Assembly (NCBI RefSeq): GCF_024159265.1
Contig: NZ_JAMYWY010000001.1
Span: 1 to 64,000, forward strand
Origin: Paenibacillus sp. 1781tsa1
Lineage (GTDB): Bacteria; Bacillota; Bacilli; Paenibacillales; Paenibacillaceae
Direction: 5' to 3'
Length of the DNA: 64,000 bases
Part shown: piece by piece, positions 52,589 through 61,847 of the stretch
Layout of the letters: each line of letters begins with the position of its first letter
How positions within the stretch are numbered: the stretch's first letter is position 1
The notes under the pieces: model-generated
The model's input: the letters and a program-made list of their open reading frames with translations, nothing else
Databases searched by the model: none
What the model was told of the DNA's origin: nothing
Position numbers and translations under genes: made by a program

Positions 52589-54082
52589 ATGAGTGCAGCT
52601 TTAACCATAGTGGGTCTTGGATCAGGAGATGCAGACCAACTGACCGTAGGTATTATCAAAAAAATGAAACATGCAGCTACACTGTATGTACGTACCATGG
52701 ATCATCCCGTATTGAATGATCTGAAGCAAGAGGGACTGGAGATGACCTCATTTGATGCCATCTATGAGGCAAAGTCCTCCTTCCCCGAGGTGTATGATGA
52801 GATTGCGAACCAACTGATCGAGGCTGCTCGCAAGGGTGAGGCTGGAACGGAGATTGTGTATGCCGTACCCGGTCATCCCATGGTGGCAGAAGCAAGTGTG
52901 CGACTGCTCAAAGAACGCTGCCCGCAAATGGGCATCTCACTACGTGTAATGGGTGGGGAAAGCTTTTTGGACGAAGCCTTTATCCGACTTGGATTCGATC
53001 CAATTGAAGGCTTTCAACTCCTGGATGCCAGCAGCCTGAATACAGAACTGGTACAACCACAGCTACATACGTTGATCGGACAAGTCTACGATGTGTTCAC
53101 TGCTTCGGACGTGAAGCTGTGCCTGATGGAAGTTTACCCGGATGATTATCCCGTATTTGTCGGTCATGCACTGGGTGTACAGGGCCAGGAGATCATTCAC
53201 AAAATTCCGCTACACGAACTGGATCGGATCGAAGGGTACGGCAATCTGTCACTGATCTATGTACCGAAGAACACCGATGATGCCCTGCGTCGCCGATCCT
53301 TCGCACGTTTGCATGAGATCGTGAATATTCTTCGCAGCCCGGGTGGCTGTCCATGGGATCAGGAGCAGACGCATCAGTCCATTCGCAAAAACCTGATTGA
53401 AGAGACGTATGAAGTCATTGAGACAATCGATGAGGATGACCCTGACCATATGAAAGAAGAGCTGGGTGATCTGTTGCTGCAGATTTTATTGCATTCCCAG
53501 ATGGAAGAAGAAGTGGGCACATTTAATGTGTATGATGTCATCGAAGGGTTGAATGATAAGCTGATCTTCCGCCATCCACATGTTTTTGGCGATAATCAGG
53601 CAGCAGATGCGAATGAAGCTCTTCAGAACTGGGAACAGATGAAGGCAGAGGAGAAGAAGCGTAAGGGCCAGGATCAGCAGAAGGTTTCCGTGCTGGATGG
53701 TATACCGCGTGACTTGCCTGCATTGATGAAGGGATACAAGTTACAGAAGAAAGCAGCCAAAGTTGGCTTTGACTGGGATGATGTTGAAGGTGTGTTTGCC
53801 AAGATCGAGGAAGAACTGGCGGAGTTGAAAGAAGCAGTGCAACAAGGCCAGTCTGCGGAAGAACGGAAGCTGGAACTGGGGGATTTATTATTCGCAGCCG
53901 CGAACGTTGCAAGATTCATCGATACGGACCCGGAAGAGGCACTTGCTGCGACGAACCGCAAATTCATTGGGCGTTTCCAGTACATTGAGGAGCGTCTTCG
54001 TGAACAGGGAAGAACACCAGCAGATAGCAATGTAGAAGAGATGGAGCAGTTCTGGCAGGATGCGAAGAAGGCAGGATTATAA
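52589..54082 (+). CDS. yabN: YabN: tetrapyrrole-methylase domain fused to MazG NTP pyrophosphohydrolase
   Basis: 497 residues. The N-terminal SAM-dependent methylase-like domain (LTIVGLGSGDADQLTVG; about 1-225) has unknown target. Two MazG modules follow: EETYEVIETIDED with EELGDLLLQILLH, and KIEEELAELKEA with LELGDLLFAAANVARF. MazG hydrolyses NTPs and may sanitise nucleotide pools. ATG 52589 has SD GGAGG eight bases before; ATG 52550 has none. Confidence 0.94.
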   Translation: MSAALTIVGLGSGDADQLTVGIIKKMKHAATLYVRTMDHPVLNDLKQEGLEMTSFDAIYEAKSSFPEVYDEIANQLIEAARKGEAGTEIVYAVPGHPMVAEASVRLLKERCPQMGISLRVMGGESFLDEAFIRLGFDPIEGFQLLDASSLNTELVQPQLHTLIGQVYDVFTASDVKLCLMEVYPDDYPVFVGHALGVQGQEIIHKIPLHELDRIEGYGNLSLIYVPKNTDDALRRRSFARLHEIVNILRSPGGCPWDQEQTHQSIRKNLIEETYEVIETIDEDDPDHMKEELGDLLLQILLHSQMEEEVGTFNVYDVIEGLNDKLIFRHPHVFGDNQAADANEALQNWEQMKAEEKKRKGQDQQKVSVLDGIPRDLPALMKGYKLQKKAAKVGFDWDDVEGVFAKIEEELAELKEAVQQGQSAEERKLELGDLLFAAANVARFIDTDPEEALAATNRKFIGRFQYIEERLREQGRTPADSNVEEMEQFWQDAKKAGL

Positions 54083-54118
54083 CCGGTTCAATTTTCTGGA
54101 AAATACCGATTAGCCTTA

Positions 54119-54147
54119 TTCCATCATACTATGCAGTGTGTTATGAT
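54119..54147 (+). promoter_or_regulatory. Candidate promoter for hup
   Basis: Extended -10 TGT-TATGAT (TATGAT at 54142-54147) with a poor -35 TTCCAT (54119-54124) at 17 bases. It lies in the 307-base yabN-hup spacer, about 240 bases before the coding start. The rest of the spacer shows no gene. Confidence 0.4.
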
Positions 54148-54389
54148 ATACGAACATGTGTTCATCTGAATTAATTGGGGTTGGTGTTTAGCGACAGATG
54201 GTTTCGGGTACTGGTCTTAGACTGTTGCCTGCGGACCATCGACAAAAAGCTAAAAAAAGTCGCGGACCAAGGCAGGATTTCAGATGCCAAGCCAGAATAC
54301 ATGTGTAGTGACCTAACGCGAATCAGCGGCAATCAATGTATTGTCATGGATCGCAGATACTTTTTTTTCAATTTGGGAGGCTTTTAAAA

Positions 54390-54662
54390 ATGAACAAAAC
54401 AGATCTGATTAACAACATTTCAACCAAAAGTGGTTTGACTAAAAAAGACGTTGAGTCCGTATTGAACGGCTTTTTGGGAGAAATTACAGATGCACTTGCC
54501 AGCGGAGACAAAGTACAATTGATCGGCTTTGGCACTTTTGAGACCCGCAAACGTTCCGGTCGTACCGGACGTAACCCACAAACAGGGAATGAAATCGTGA
54601 TTCCTGAGTCCACTGTTCCTGCATTCAAAGCAGGCAACAAACTTAAAGAAGCCGTAAAATAA
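54390..54662 (+). CDS. hup: DNA-binding protein HU
   Basis: 90-residue nucleoid protein that bends DNA as a dimer. MNKTDLINNISTKSGLTKKD and GFGTFETRKRSGRTGRNPQTG (the DNA-contacting arm) are typical. ATG 54390 with SD TTGGGAGG; the frame open to 54336 is not used. In B. subtilis the HU gene hbs lies elsewhere. Its stop overlaps the rqcP ATG by one base (TAATG), so the two are coupled. Confidence 0.96.
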   Translation: MNKTDLINNISTKSGLTKKDVESVLNGFLGEITDALASGDKVQLIGFGTFETRKRSGRTGRNPQTGNEIVIPESTVPAFKAGNKLKEAVK

Positions 54663-54940
54663 TGCGTCTTGATAAATTCCTGAAGGTCTCCCGGCTAATC
54701 AAACGCCGCACTGTGGCCAAGGACGTCTCTGAACAGGGACGTGTTCTGGTGAACGGACGTGAAGCGAAGCCCAGCGCCAATGTCAAAGTAGGCGATGAGT
54801 TGACGGTTCAGTTCGGTCAGAAACTGGTCACCGTGAAGGTGGAACGAATTGCCGAGAGTACCAAGAAGGATGAGGCGAGCAGCCTCTACACCTTGGTGAA
54901 GGAAGAGCCGATCGCCAAGGATAACGGGATGAACTGGTAA
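54662..54940 (+). CDS. rqcP: S4-domain protein RqcP (YabO)
   Basis: 92-residue S4 RNA-binding protein of ribosome-associated quality control. It binds the 50S-peptidyl-tRNA complex with RqcH and helps add C-terminal Ala tails. MRLDKFLKVSRLIKRRTVAKD and VLVNGREAKPSANVKVGDEL form the S4 fold. The start is ATG 54662, coupled to hup. A terminator follows. Confidence 0.92.
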   Translation: MRLDKFLKVSRLIKRRTVAKDVSEQGRVLVNGREAKPSANVKVGDELTVQFGQKLVTVKVERIAESTKKDEASSLYTLVKEEPIAKDNGMNW

Positions 54941-54984
54941 CAGTACATCTGGTATTGAATATTCATTCAATGCAAGTTGAATCG

Positions 54985-55022
54985 AAACGTCCTCCTGTAA
55001 CAAGGGAGGGCGTTTTTGTTTT
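54985..55022 (+). terminator. Intrinsic terminator after rqcP
   Basis: Stem AACG-T-CCTCC / GGAGG-G-CGTT followed by TTTTGTTTTT. Confidence 0.85.
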
Positions 55023-55112
55023 TACTGGATGCCGGGTTATTTGTTCAACAACGCTGGTTCTAATCCAACCTCCACATCCATAAGCTAGGTGTAAGAAGGA
55101 GGGGTACATGCC

Positions 55113-55397
55113 ATGGTTGAGCACGGTAAGGCCAAACAGCATCATCTGAGCATGCAGAATCGGAAACTGCTGGATCTGACGGGTGTCACCAACGTGGAGA
55201 GCTTCGACAGTGAGGAATTTTTGCTGCAGACTGAACTTGGGCATCTGACCATCCGGGGGCACAATTTACATATCAAAAACCTGAGCCTGGAGGAAGGCCT
55301 CTTATCCATTGAAGGCACTGTCAGTTCTCTGCAATATCTGGACCCCGGTTCCCAGAACAAGAATAGTAAAGGCCTGTTCGGCAAGATGTTCCGATGA
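55113..55397 (+). CDS. yabP: Sporulation protein YabP
   Basis: 94-residue YabP/YqfC-family protein needed for efficient sporulation in Bacillus; the mechanism is unknown. HHLSMQNRKLLDLTGVTNVES and LGHLTIRGHNLHIKNLSLEEG are family-typical. ATG 55113 has SD AAGGAGGGG eight bases upstream. Its stop overlaps the yabQ start (ATGA). Confidence 0.92.
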   Translation: MVEHGKAKQHHLSMQNRKLLDLTGVTNVESFDSEEFLLQTELGHLTIRGHNLHIKNLSLEEGLLSIEGTVSSLQYLDPGSQNKNSKGLFGKMFR

Positions 55398-55963
55398 GTC
55401 CGGATACTCAATGGATCACATTGATGTGGATGCTTACTTCGGGGGTCGTGATGGGAATGGCCTACGACAGTTACCGGGTACTGTCCGGACAGCTGCGGTT
55501 TCCGAGATGGAGTATTCACACGCTCGATCTGTTGTACTGGGTTGCTTCCGCGCTGTTCGTTTTTCGGATGCTATACGCCGGAAACCACGGACAGTTGCGG
55601 TTTTATGTCTTTTTGGGGCTGATTATAGGGGTTTGCTTCTATTTTTGGCTTTTAAGTGTTACAACCCAGCGTTTTGTGGTAATGTTAATTAAACTCGCAA
55701 GAACGCTGATTCATTGGTGTGGACATATCCTTAACATCCTGATCGTTATGCCGGTTAAAGGAATTTATAAGTTCATTCGCGTATTATTCGGTTTTGTAAT
55801 TGCGATACTATTATTCCTGGGCAGGCTGGTACTGCAATTTTTGGTACCTTTCGGCAAGTTGTTCCGCTGGATGTTTAGGCCGCTCCTGAAATATTGGGTA
55901 ACGCCACGCTTCATGATCCGTGTGGGTACAAGAATTGCAGCGATATGGAAACGCTGGTTTTAA
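55394..55963 (+). CDS. yabQ: Spore cortex biosynthesis protein YabQ
   Basis: 189-residue polytopic membrane protein required for cortex formation in B. subtilis. Hydrophobic segments near 8-25, 45-62, 72-90 and 115-145 are followed by a basic C-terminus (RFMIRVGTRIAAIWKRW). The N-terminal MWMLTSGVVMGMAYDSYRV is characteristic. ATG 55394 overlaps yabP by four bases. Confidence 0.92.
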   Translation: MSPDTQWITLMWMLTSGVVMGMAYDSYRVLSGQLRFPRWSIHTLDLLYWVASALFVFRMLYAGNHGQLRFYVFLGLIIGVCFYFWLLSVTTQRFVVMLIKLARTLIHWCGHILNILIVMPVKGIYKFIRVLFGFVIAILLFLGRLVLQFLVPFGKLFRWMFRPLLKYWVTPRFMIRVGTRIAAIWKRWF

Positions 55964-55974
55964 GGAGGTCCGTA

Positions 55975-56310
55975 ATGGGTAAAACACCTGTGGGCAGATC
56001 AAAGGCTCCAACTAACCAAGGAAAATCTGCCGGTGCAAAAAGGCGCCTCATGCTTTGGATGACGTTTATGATTGTATTTGTAATATGGGCAGGATATACA
56101 TTCCTTGTGCAGAATGCACAAATTTCGGACAAGAGTTCTCATCTGGCCACTCAGCAAGCTTCAAAGGAAGATACGTTGAAGAAGCTGGAACAGTTGAAGT
56201 ACGAAGTCAGCCGGTTGAATGACCCTGAATACATAGGACAGCTGGCGCGGAAAAAGGGATATTATCTTCCTGAGGAAACGCCGATCCAGGTTGAAGAGTC
56301 AGGGAACTGA
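55975..56310 (+). CDS. divIC: Cell division protein DivIC (FtsB-like)
   Basis: 111-residue bitopic protein of the FtsB/DivIC family, acting in the divisome with FtsL and DivIB. A basic cytoplasmic start precedes a transmembrane helix (LMLWMTFMIVFVIWAGYTFL). An extracellular coiled coil (KEDTLKKLEQLKYEVSRLND) ends in the conserved DPEYIGQLARKKGYYLPEE. ATG 55975 with SD AAGGAGGTC, 11 bases after yabQ. Confidence 0.94.
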   Translation: MGKTPVGRSKAPTNQGKSAGAKRRLMLWMTFMIVFVIWAGYTFLVQNAQISDKSSHLATQQASKEDTLKKLEQLKYEVSRLNDPEYIGQLARKKGYYLPEETPIQVEESGN

Positions 56311-56508
56311 TGGAATTCGGTCCATTACCGAGCTAGGTTTGTTATCCGTGTGTCTGAAGCCGTTAAACCGGAAAAAATAGGCTCTCTGATGGGGTAGTGT
56401 TCAGTTGACCTTGGTTTACGGCATAAGGTATAATTACATTAGCGCAGCATTGATTTTGGCATTCAAAAAATCGGGTTGTATATTTTTAAGGGAGGATCAT
56501 TTTATTCT

Positions 56509-57039
56509 ATGGCAATTGAAGTGGGCACCAAGTTAGAGGGCAAGGTGACAGGAATCACGCATTTTGGAGCATTTGTGGATCTGTCAGGAGGTGTCACGGG
56601 TCTCGTTCACATCTCGGAAATCGCCGACAATTACGTCAAAGATGTCAACGACCACCTGAAGCTGAATGACCTCGTTACAGTGAAGGTTATCAACGTTGAC
56701 AAGGATGGCAAGATCGGACTTTCCATTAAGCAAGCTGTTGACAAACCGGTTGAGCAACAAACACAATCCAGACCCCCGAGAGCTCCTAGACCGGAACGCA
56801 GTGGAGGAGATCGCGAACGATTCAGCGGCGGAGGCCCAAGTGGTGGCCAAGGTCGTGGTGGCGGCGGCGGTGGATTTAACCGTGGTGACCGCGGAGGCCG
56901 TTCTTTCAAGCCCGCAGCAGGCAAACCTTCATTTGAGGATAAAATGTCACGCTTCCTGAAAGATAGTGAAGAGCGGATCTCTTCGCTTAAGAAGAACACA
57001 GAAGGCAAACGTGGAGGCCGCGGAGCCAAGCGTGTGTAA
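56509..57039 (+). CDS. yabR: S1 RNA-binding domain protein (YabR-like) with RGG tail
   Basis: 176 residues. The N-terminal S1 domain (IEVGTKLEGKVTGITHFGAF, GLVHISEIADNYVKDVNDHL) should bind RNA. Residues about 80-140 are an Arg/Gly-rich tail (GGDRERFSGGG, GGGGGGFNRGDRGGR), longer than I recall for B. subtilis YabR, followed by a basic helix. ATG 56509 matches the family start. SD GGGAGG is about 13 bases away, unusually far. Confidence 0.9.
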   Translation: MAIEVGTKLEGKVTGITHFGAFVDLSGGVTGLVHISEIADNYVKDVNDHLKLNDLVTVKVINVDKDGKIGLSIKQAVDKPVEQQTQSRPPRAPRPERSGGDRERFSGGGPSGGQGRGGGGGGFNRGDRGGRSFKPAAGKPSFEDKMSRFLKDSEERISSLKKNTEGKRGGRGAKRV

Positions 57040-57070
57040 TCTGTCACAACCTGATCTAAACATATAAGAG

Positions 57071-57102
57071 AAACCGTTAGCCCCTGGGCTAACGGTTTTT
57101 TT
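57071..57102 (+). terminator. Intrinsic terminator after yabR
   Basis: Stem AACCGTTAGCCC / GGGCTAACGGTT followed by TTTTT. Confidence 0.92.
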
Positions 57103-57190
57103 GCATTTCTTTCACAGATGACTTTTCACAGATAAGTGGTGGAATAGCTTTTTTTGTAAAGTGAATCTCCATATCCCCAGTTTTTCTGCA

Positions 57191-57468
57191 CGACAAAATG
57201 GAACCATAAGAACATTTGTCGTCTACCATTTTTTACCGACAGGTTTCCGTGGCATTCCACAGCTATCCTGCTCAAATGATGGCGAGACCAAAGCATCGTC
57301 GGTTCAAAATCAGACATCGCCTTTGTCGGAATCAAGTAAGGAAAGGACAGAAACCTCAATAAGGCCGGGGGGTTTGCTCCACCGCGCCAGACTCATTTCT
57401 TTTGTCGTAAACTTTTTGGACCCTGCCCACCTATTCTGACAAACTACGTCTTCTAATCTATCTATAAT
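57191..57468 (+). promoter_or_regulatory. spoIIE control region: Spo0A-type promoter
   Basis: -35 CTGACA (57436-57441), a 21-base spacer and -10 TATAAT (57463-57468). A 21-22 base spacer is the hallmark of Spo0A-activated sigma-A promoters such as B. subtilis spoIIE and spoIIG. Upstream, the Spo0A-box core TTTGTCG occurs at 57215-57221, 57322-57328 and 57401-57407, and inverted at 57191-57197. The box nearest the promoter reads TGTCGTA, one mismatch from TGNCGAA. No gene lies in the 487-base spacer. Confidence 0.6.
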
Positions 57469-57526
57469 CAGAACCATCGAGAACGAAACACGAAAATTCA
57501 AATTAATCGAATGGGGTGCCTTGAGG

Positions 57527-60034
57527 ATGATGGAAAAGTGGAATGTCATTCAATTTCCGGGAATGAAAGCAGGTAAAGGTGGTACGGAAGCTCGGGAGGA
57601 GCTGTCTGTACGTCTGAAACATTGGCTTGGCTCCCGCAAGGCTGTCCAAATGGTAGCTTCCCGTAAATGGGTACTGCTGCTTACGTTTATGGGATTTCTG
57701 CTCGGAAAGGCGATGATCCTAAATGAGTTATCTCCTTTTGCCATTGCGTACTTCGCCGTAATTGCTTTCATGCGCAGGGATTACATCATTCCGGTAGGCG
57801 CCGCTCTACTCGCAGGTAGTCTGTTTGCACCGTTTCCCGTACCACTTATTGTTGCATCGGAGATCGCCATCTTTTATCTGCTCTTCCGGGGTCTGGAGTC
57901 ATATGATCGTGCTGAATTATCTTATGCGCCGACGATGGTGTTTACCACTACATTTATGGTCAAATTATTCGCGGTCGTGATCGGGCCATCCTTCAGCTGG
58001 TACGCCATGCTGATGCTCACGATGGATTCCATATTAAGCTTTGTGCTCACCCTTGTTTTCATACAAGCCATACCGATCTTCACCTACCGCAAAAAAAAGT
58101 TCAGCCTAAAGAACGAGGAGATCCTCTGCCTGATTATATTGCTTGCTTCCGTTATGACGGGAGCCGTAGGGTGGACTATTCAGTCCTTATCTGTCGAGCA
58201 TATGCTCTCCCGTTATCTCATATTAATCTTTGCGCTGGTGGGCGGAGCCCCCCTCGGAGCCTCAGTTGGGGTCATTACCGGCTTGATTCTGAGTCTGGCT
58301 GACATGTCAGCGGTGTATCAGATGAGCCTGCTTGCTTTTGCCGGGATGCTGGCAGGGATGCTTCGAGAGGGCAAACGTGCGGCAGTGGCACTGGGCATGC
58401 TGCTGGGTTCGTCCATTCTATCCATATACTTGGGTGGTCCAGGTGATGTGATGAATTCATTATGGGAGACATGTGCGGCTATCGTTCTGTTTATGTTGAC
58501 ACCTAAGAGCCTGATGACAGCGATATCCAAATATGTACCAGGTACGCAGGACCATACAAAATCCCAGCATGAGTATGCCAAACGGATAAGGGATATCACG
58601 GCAGAACGGGTAACTCGCTTCTCGCAGGTATTCCGTCAATTGTCACGCAGCTTTGATCAGATGTCCGGTGCGGGCGAGCCAGTACAGAAAGAAGGTGGAA
58701 TGGATCATTTCATGAATGCGGTTGCCGAAGGCACATGTGCAAGCTGCTTCAAGCGTACACAATGTTGGGATGCCAAGTTTATTCAGACCTACAAATACAT
58801 GACCGATGTGATGAGTACCATTGAAGGGAACCCGGAGATTTCAGGCAAGCAGATTCCAGTGGAATGGAACAGGGTATGTGCGAAGCCGGAAGAGGTACTT
58901 GAAGTCATGCGTGCCCAGTACGGGTTGCATCAACATAACATGCAGTGGAAACGCCAGATTATTGATAGCCGGCAGCTGGTTGCAGAGCAATTGTCCGGTG
59001 TATCTCAGGTCATGGAGGACCTGGCCAAAGAAATTCAGCGGGAAAGTGAGGAGATGGTACAACAGGAGGAACAGATTCGGGATGCACTGGAGTCACTGGG
59101 CCTGTCCATTCACTCTATTGAGATAATCAATCTGGAAGCGGGCAATGTGGAAATTGAGATCGTACATGCATATACACGGGGATTCGATGAGTGCCGGAAA
59201 ATGATCGCTCCGCTGATCTCGGATGTACTGGACGAACATATCGCCGTCTTGCATGAGACGATGACCGACCCTCGCCAGGGACTGGCGACAGTTACGTTTG
59301 GTTCAGCCAAAACGTTCGAGGTAACCACCGGTGTTGCTGCTGCTGCCAAAGGGGGAGATGTGATGTCAGGCGACAGCTTTAGCACGGTTGAGTTAGGAAA
59401 CGGTACATTCGCGGTCGCGCTCAGTGATGGAATGGGTAATGGAGAACGGGCACGCATGGAGAGCAGCGCGGCGTTGAACATACTGGAGCAGTTGTTACAG
59501 TCCGGCATGGACGAGAAACTGGCGATCAAATCCGTGAACTCCGTTCTGATGCTGCGCTCCCCTGAAGAGATGTATGCCACAGTCGATATGGCGCTGATTG
59601 ATGAATATACGGCAGAGACAACGTTTATGAAAATCGGATCGACGCCAAGCTTTATCAAACGTGGACAGGAGGTTATTCAAGTTTCAGCCAGCAATTTGCC
59701 AATCGGTATTATTAAAGATATTGAAGTGGATTTGGTGACGGTACAGCTACAACCAGGTGATATCCTCATTATGATGACGGATGGCATCTATGATGCACCG
59801 GGGTATGCTGTGAACAAAGAGTTATGGATGAAACGGCTCATTCAAGAGATTGATACCGATGATCCACAAGATTTGGCCGATTGCCTGCTTGAAAGTGTCA
59901 TAAGATATCAGCAGCATGAAATTTTGGATGATATGACCGTCGTTGTTGGAAAAGTAGAGCATTTCCGTCCTGAATGGGCCACACTGCGTGTGCCTGGCAT
60001 CAACCGGATGGAACGACCACGGACCGTCAGCTAA
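57527..60034 (+). CDS. spoIIE: Stage II sporulation protein E (PP2C phosphatase)
   Basis: About 835 residues. Ten hydrophobic segments (about 48-325) anchor it to the septum, a central FtsZ-interacting region follows, and a C-terminal PP2C domain dephosphorylates SpoIIAA-P to activate sigma F. PP2C metal motifs are GDSFSTVELG near 614, SDGMGNGERARMES near 632, MMTDGIYDA near 755 and DDMTVVVGKVE near 805. ATG 57527 is chosen with SD GGGGTG eight bases upstream; TTG 57521 and ATG 57530 are alternatives. Confidence 0.96.
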   Translation: MMEKWNVIQFPGMKAGKGGTEAREELSVRLKHWLGSRKAVQMVASRKWVLLLTFMGFLLGKAMILNELSPFAIAYFAVIAFMRRDYIIPVGAALLAGSLFAPFPVPLIVASEIAIFYLLFRGLESYDRAELSYAPTMVFTTTFMVKLFAVVIGPSFSWYAMLMLTMDSILSFVLTLVFIQAIPIFTYRKKKFSLKNEEILCLIILLASVMTGAVGWTIQSLSVEHMLSRYLILIFALVGGAPLGASVGVITGLILSLADMSAVYQMSLLAFAGMLAGMLREGKRAAVALGMLLGSSILSIYLGGPGDVMNSLWETCAAIVLFMLTPKSLMTAISKYVPGTQDHTKSQHEYAKRIRDITAERVTRFSQVFRQLSRSFDQMSGAGEPVQKEGGMDHFMNAVAEGTCASCFKRTQCWDAKFIQTYKYMTDVMSTIEGNPEISGKQIPVEWNRVCAKPEEVLEVMRAQYGLHQHNMQWKRQIIDSRQLVAEQLSGVSQVMEDLAKEIQRESEEMVQQEEQIRDALESLGLSIHSIEIINLEAGNVEIEIVHAYTRGFDECRKMIAPLISDVLDEHIAVLHETMTDPRQGLATVTFGSAKTFEVTTGVAAAAKGGDVMSGDSFSTVELGNGTFAVALSDGMGNGERARMESSAALNILEQLLQSGMDEKLAIKSVNSVLMLRSPEEMYATVDMALIDEYTAETTFMKIGSTPSFIKRGQEVIQVSASNLPIGIIKDIEVDLVTVQLQPGDILIMMTDGIYDAPGYAVNKELWMKRLIQEIDTDDPQDLADCLLESVIRYQQHEILDDMTVVVGKVEHFRPEWATLRVPGINRMERPRTVS

Positions 60035-60119
60035 TTGCATATTCTTCTGTTTGAAGTCTCTTCATTCTGGCAATGCTAGTCATAGAGTTGGAGAGTAACG
60101 AATAACGGAGGGATATCGG

Positions 60120-60872
60120 ATGAAGCAAATCTTATTGATCACCGACGGTTGTTCCAATGTTGGACCAAGTCCGGTGCTGGCAGCGGGCGAAGCACAGGAA
60201 GAGGGGATTACGGTTAATGTGGTTGGCGTGATTGATTATGGAACCATTGGTGAGCTGGGTAGCCGGGAAATTGAGGATATTGCCAGAGCCGGAGGTGGAA
60301 TCAGCCAAATTGTAGGTACACGGCAGCTTGCTCATACCATGCAGATGATGACAAGGAAAACGGTGGTTCAGACGATTCAGCAGGCGGTTAATAGAGAGTT
60401 AACACAAATTTTGGGAGAGAAGGAGCCCAAAACCGTAACCGATCTGGAACCTGCACAACGCGCCCGGGTCGTGGAAGTGATGGATGACATGGCTGAAACT
60501 ACAGCCTTACAGGTGATATTGCTAATAGACGTCAGTGCCAGCATGAAGCCCAAACTGGCTGCGGTAGAAGAAGGCATTCGCGATTTAATGTTGAGTTTGC
60601 AGGCGCGTGTAGGTCAGAGCAAGCTTTCCGTATTTCATTTCCCGGGACGACACAGTGGAGAAGATGCGGTAATGGATATTGACTGGACAACGGATCCAGG
60701 CCGTGTTCGGTCCCTGTTTGGAAGGTTGCAGATGAAGGGTGCAACACCGACAGGTCCTGCAATTCAGAAGGTGATTGATTTTTACCGTTATGGTACACTG
60801 GAGAAACAGCAGGAAATAGAAGGGAACTATCGCATTGAAAGAGAAGGGATGCTCGGTGACAACGTTGTCTGA
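60120..60872 (+). CDS. yabS: VWA-domain protein YabS
   Basis: 250-residue protein with a von Willebrand A fold. A MIDAS-type DVSAS motif in LLIDVSASMKPKLAAVEEG lies near residue 140 and GATPTGPAIQKVIDFY near 210. The N-terminal half (LLITDGCSNVGPSPVLAAGE) also looks like part of a VWA fold. Function is unknown. It lies between spoIIE and a protein kinase gene that it overlaps by 17 bases, as in B. subtilis; the tRNA genes found there in B. subtilis are absent. Confidence 0.9.
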   Translation: MKQILLITDGCSNVGPSPVLAAGEAQEEGITVNVVGVIDYGTIGELGSREIEDIARAGGGISQIVGTRQLAHTMQMMTRKTVVQTIQQAVNRELTQILGEKEPKTVTDLEPAQRARVVEVMDDMAETTALQVILLIDVSASMKPKLAAVEEGIRDLMLSLQARVGQSKLSVFHFPGRHSGEDAVMDIDWTTDPGRVRSLFGRLQMKGATPTGPAIQKVIDFYRYGTLEKQQEIEGNYRIEREGMLGDNVV

Positions 60873-61803
60873 CGCCTCTTTCCCGCCAGGAACAGTGGTT
60901 ACAGGGAAATGGAATCGCAGTCGTTACACGATTCGGAAGCTACTGGGCAAAGGAGCCAATGGCATCGTTTTTCTTGTCCAACGGGGTGAAAATGGCAAAC
61001 ACTACGCGCTAAAAATGGGGTTTGATCCGGTAGATCTGCAATCGGAAGTCAATGTGCTCAAATCTTTTCAACTACAGCGTAATCATGAAGCCCTTCGGCA
61101 GAGCGGCATTCCTTCCTATCTTAAAGATGTGGATGATTATGCCGTTCGTGGCCGGGATATTCCCTTTTATGTGATGCGTTACGTTAGAGGTGAGGCTCTT
61201 CATCACTTCATTCGGCGTCAGGGGACAGACTGGACACTTCTGGTTGGACTTAGGCTCTTGCAGAAGCTGGCACAATTGCATCAGGCGGGATGGGTGTTTG
61301 GTGATCTTAAACCTCAGAATGTGCTGGTATCCGATTATGGGCAGGTGGAATTGATCGACTACGGCGGAGTTACGTCTATTGGTCGAAGCGTTAAGCAGTT
61401 CACCGAATGGTATGATCGGGGCTTCTGGAATGCAGGCAGCCGTACAGCAGATGGTACCTATGATGTGTTTGCATTTGCATTATTGTTGATTCATGTACTT
61501 GAAGCAGACGCGCTCAAGGCACTGGCAGCAGAAGGATTACCGCAACTGCGAAGTGTGAATCAGCTCGTAGCGCTGGTGGAGCGCAGTGAACGACTGGGTC
61601 CTTTTCGCAATTGGACGATTCAGGCACTACGAGGTCAGTTTCGTGATGCAGGTCATGCGGCACAAGCGTGGAAGGAAATGATGGCTCGTCCCACGCCACT
61701 TCGCCGTCGTTCCAAAAGTACAACACCGCGCTGGCTTAAGAACGCATTCGCTGTATCTGTGATTTTACTTATTGGAGTGCTCATCTATGCACTACGTTTC
61801 TGA
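60856..61803 (+). CDS. yabT: Membrane-anchored Ser/Thr protein kinase YabT
   Basis: 315-residue Hanks-type kinase. In B. subtilis YabT acts in sporulation and phosphorylates DNA-related proteins such as RecA. The glycine loop LGKGANGIVFLV, Lys53 in YALKMG and catalytic Asp150 in VFGDLKPQNVL are present; the usual HRD is FGD here, so it is a non-RD kinase. DFG is DYG. A C-terminal membrane helix (AVSVILLIGVLIYAL) follows a basic stretch. GTG 60856 is chosen with SD GAAGGG seven bases upstream. Confidence 0.9.
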   Translation: MTTLSDASFPPGTVVTGKWNRSRYTIRKLLGKGANGIVFLVQRGENGKHYALKMGFDPVDLQSEVNVLKSFQLQRNHEALRQSGIPSYLKDVDDYAVRGRDIPFYVMRYVRGEALHHFIRRQGTDWTLLVGLRLLQKLAQLHQAGWVFGDLKPQNVLVSDYGQVELIDYGGVTSIGRSVKQFTEWYDRGFWNAGSRTADGTYDVFAFALLLIHVLEADALKALAAEGLPQLRSVNQLVALVERSERLGPFRNWTIQALRGQFRDAGHAAQAWKEMMARPTPLRRRSKSTTPRWLKNAFAVSVILLIGVLIYALRF

Positions 61804-61847
61804 TCTGTGAGAGTGCATATACATAACGCAAGGAATGAGGAACAGGT

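Noticed and set aside
57161..57439. 92-residue frame before spoIIE
   Set aside because: No SD, and it covers the Spo0A-core cluster and the -35 of the spoIIE promoter.
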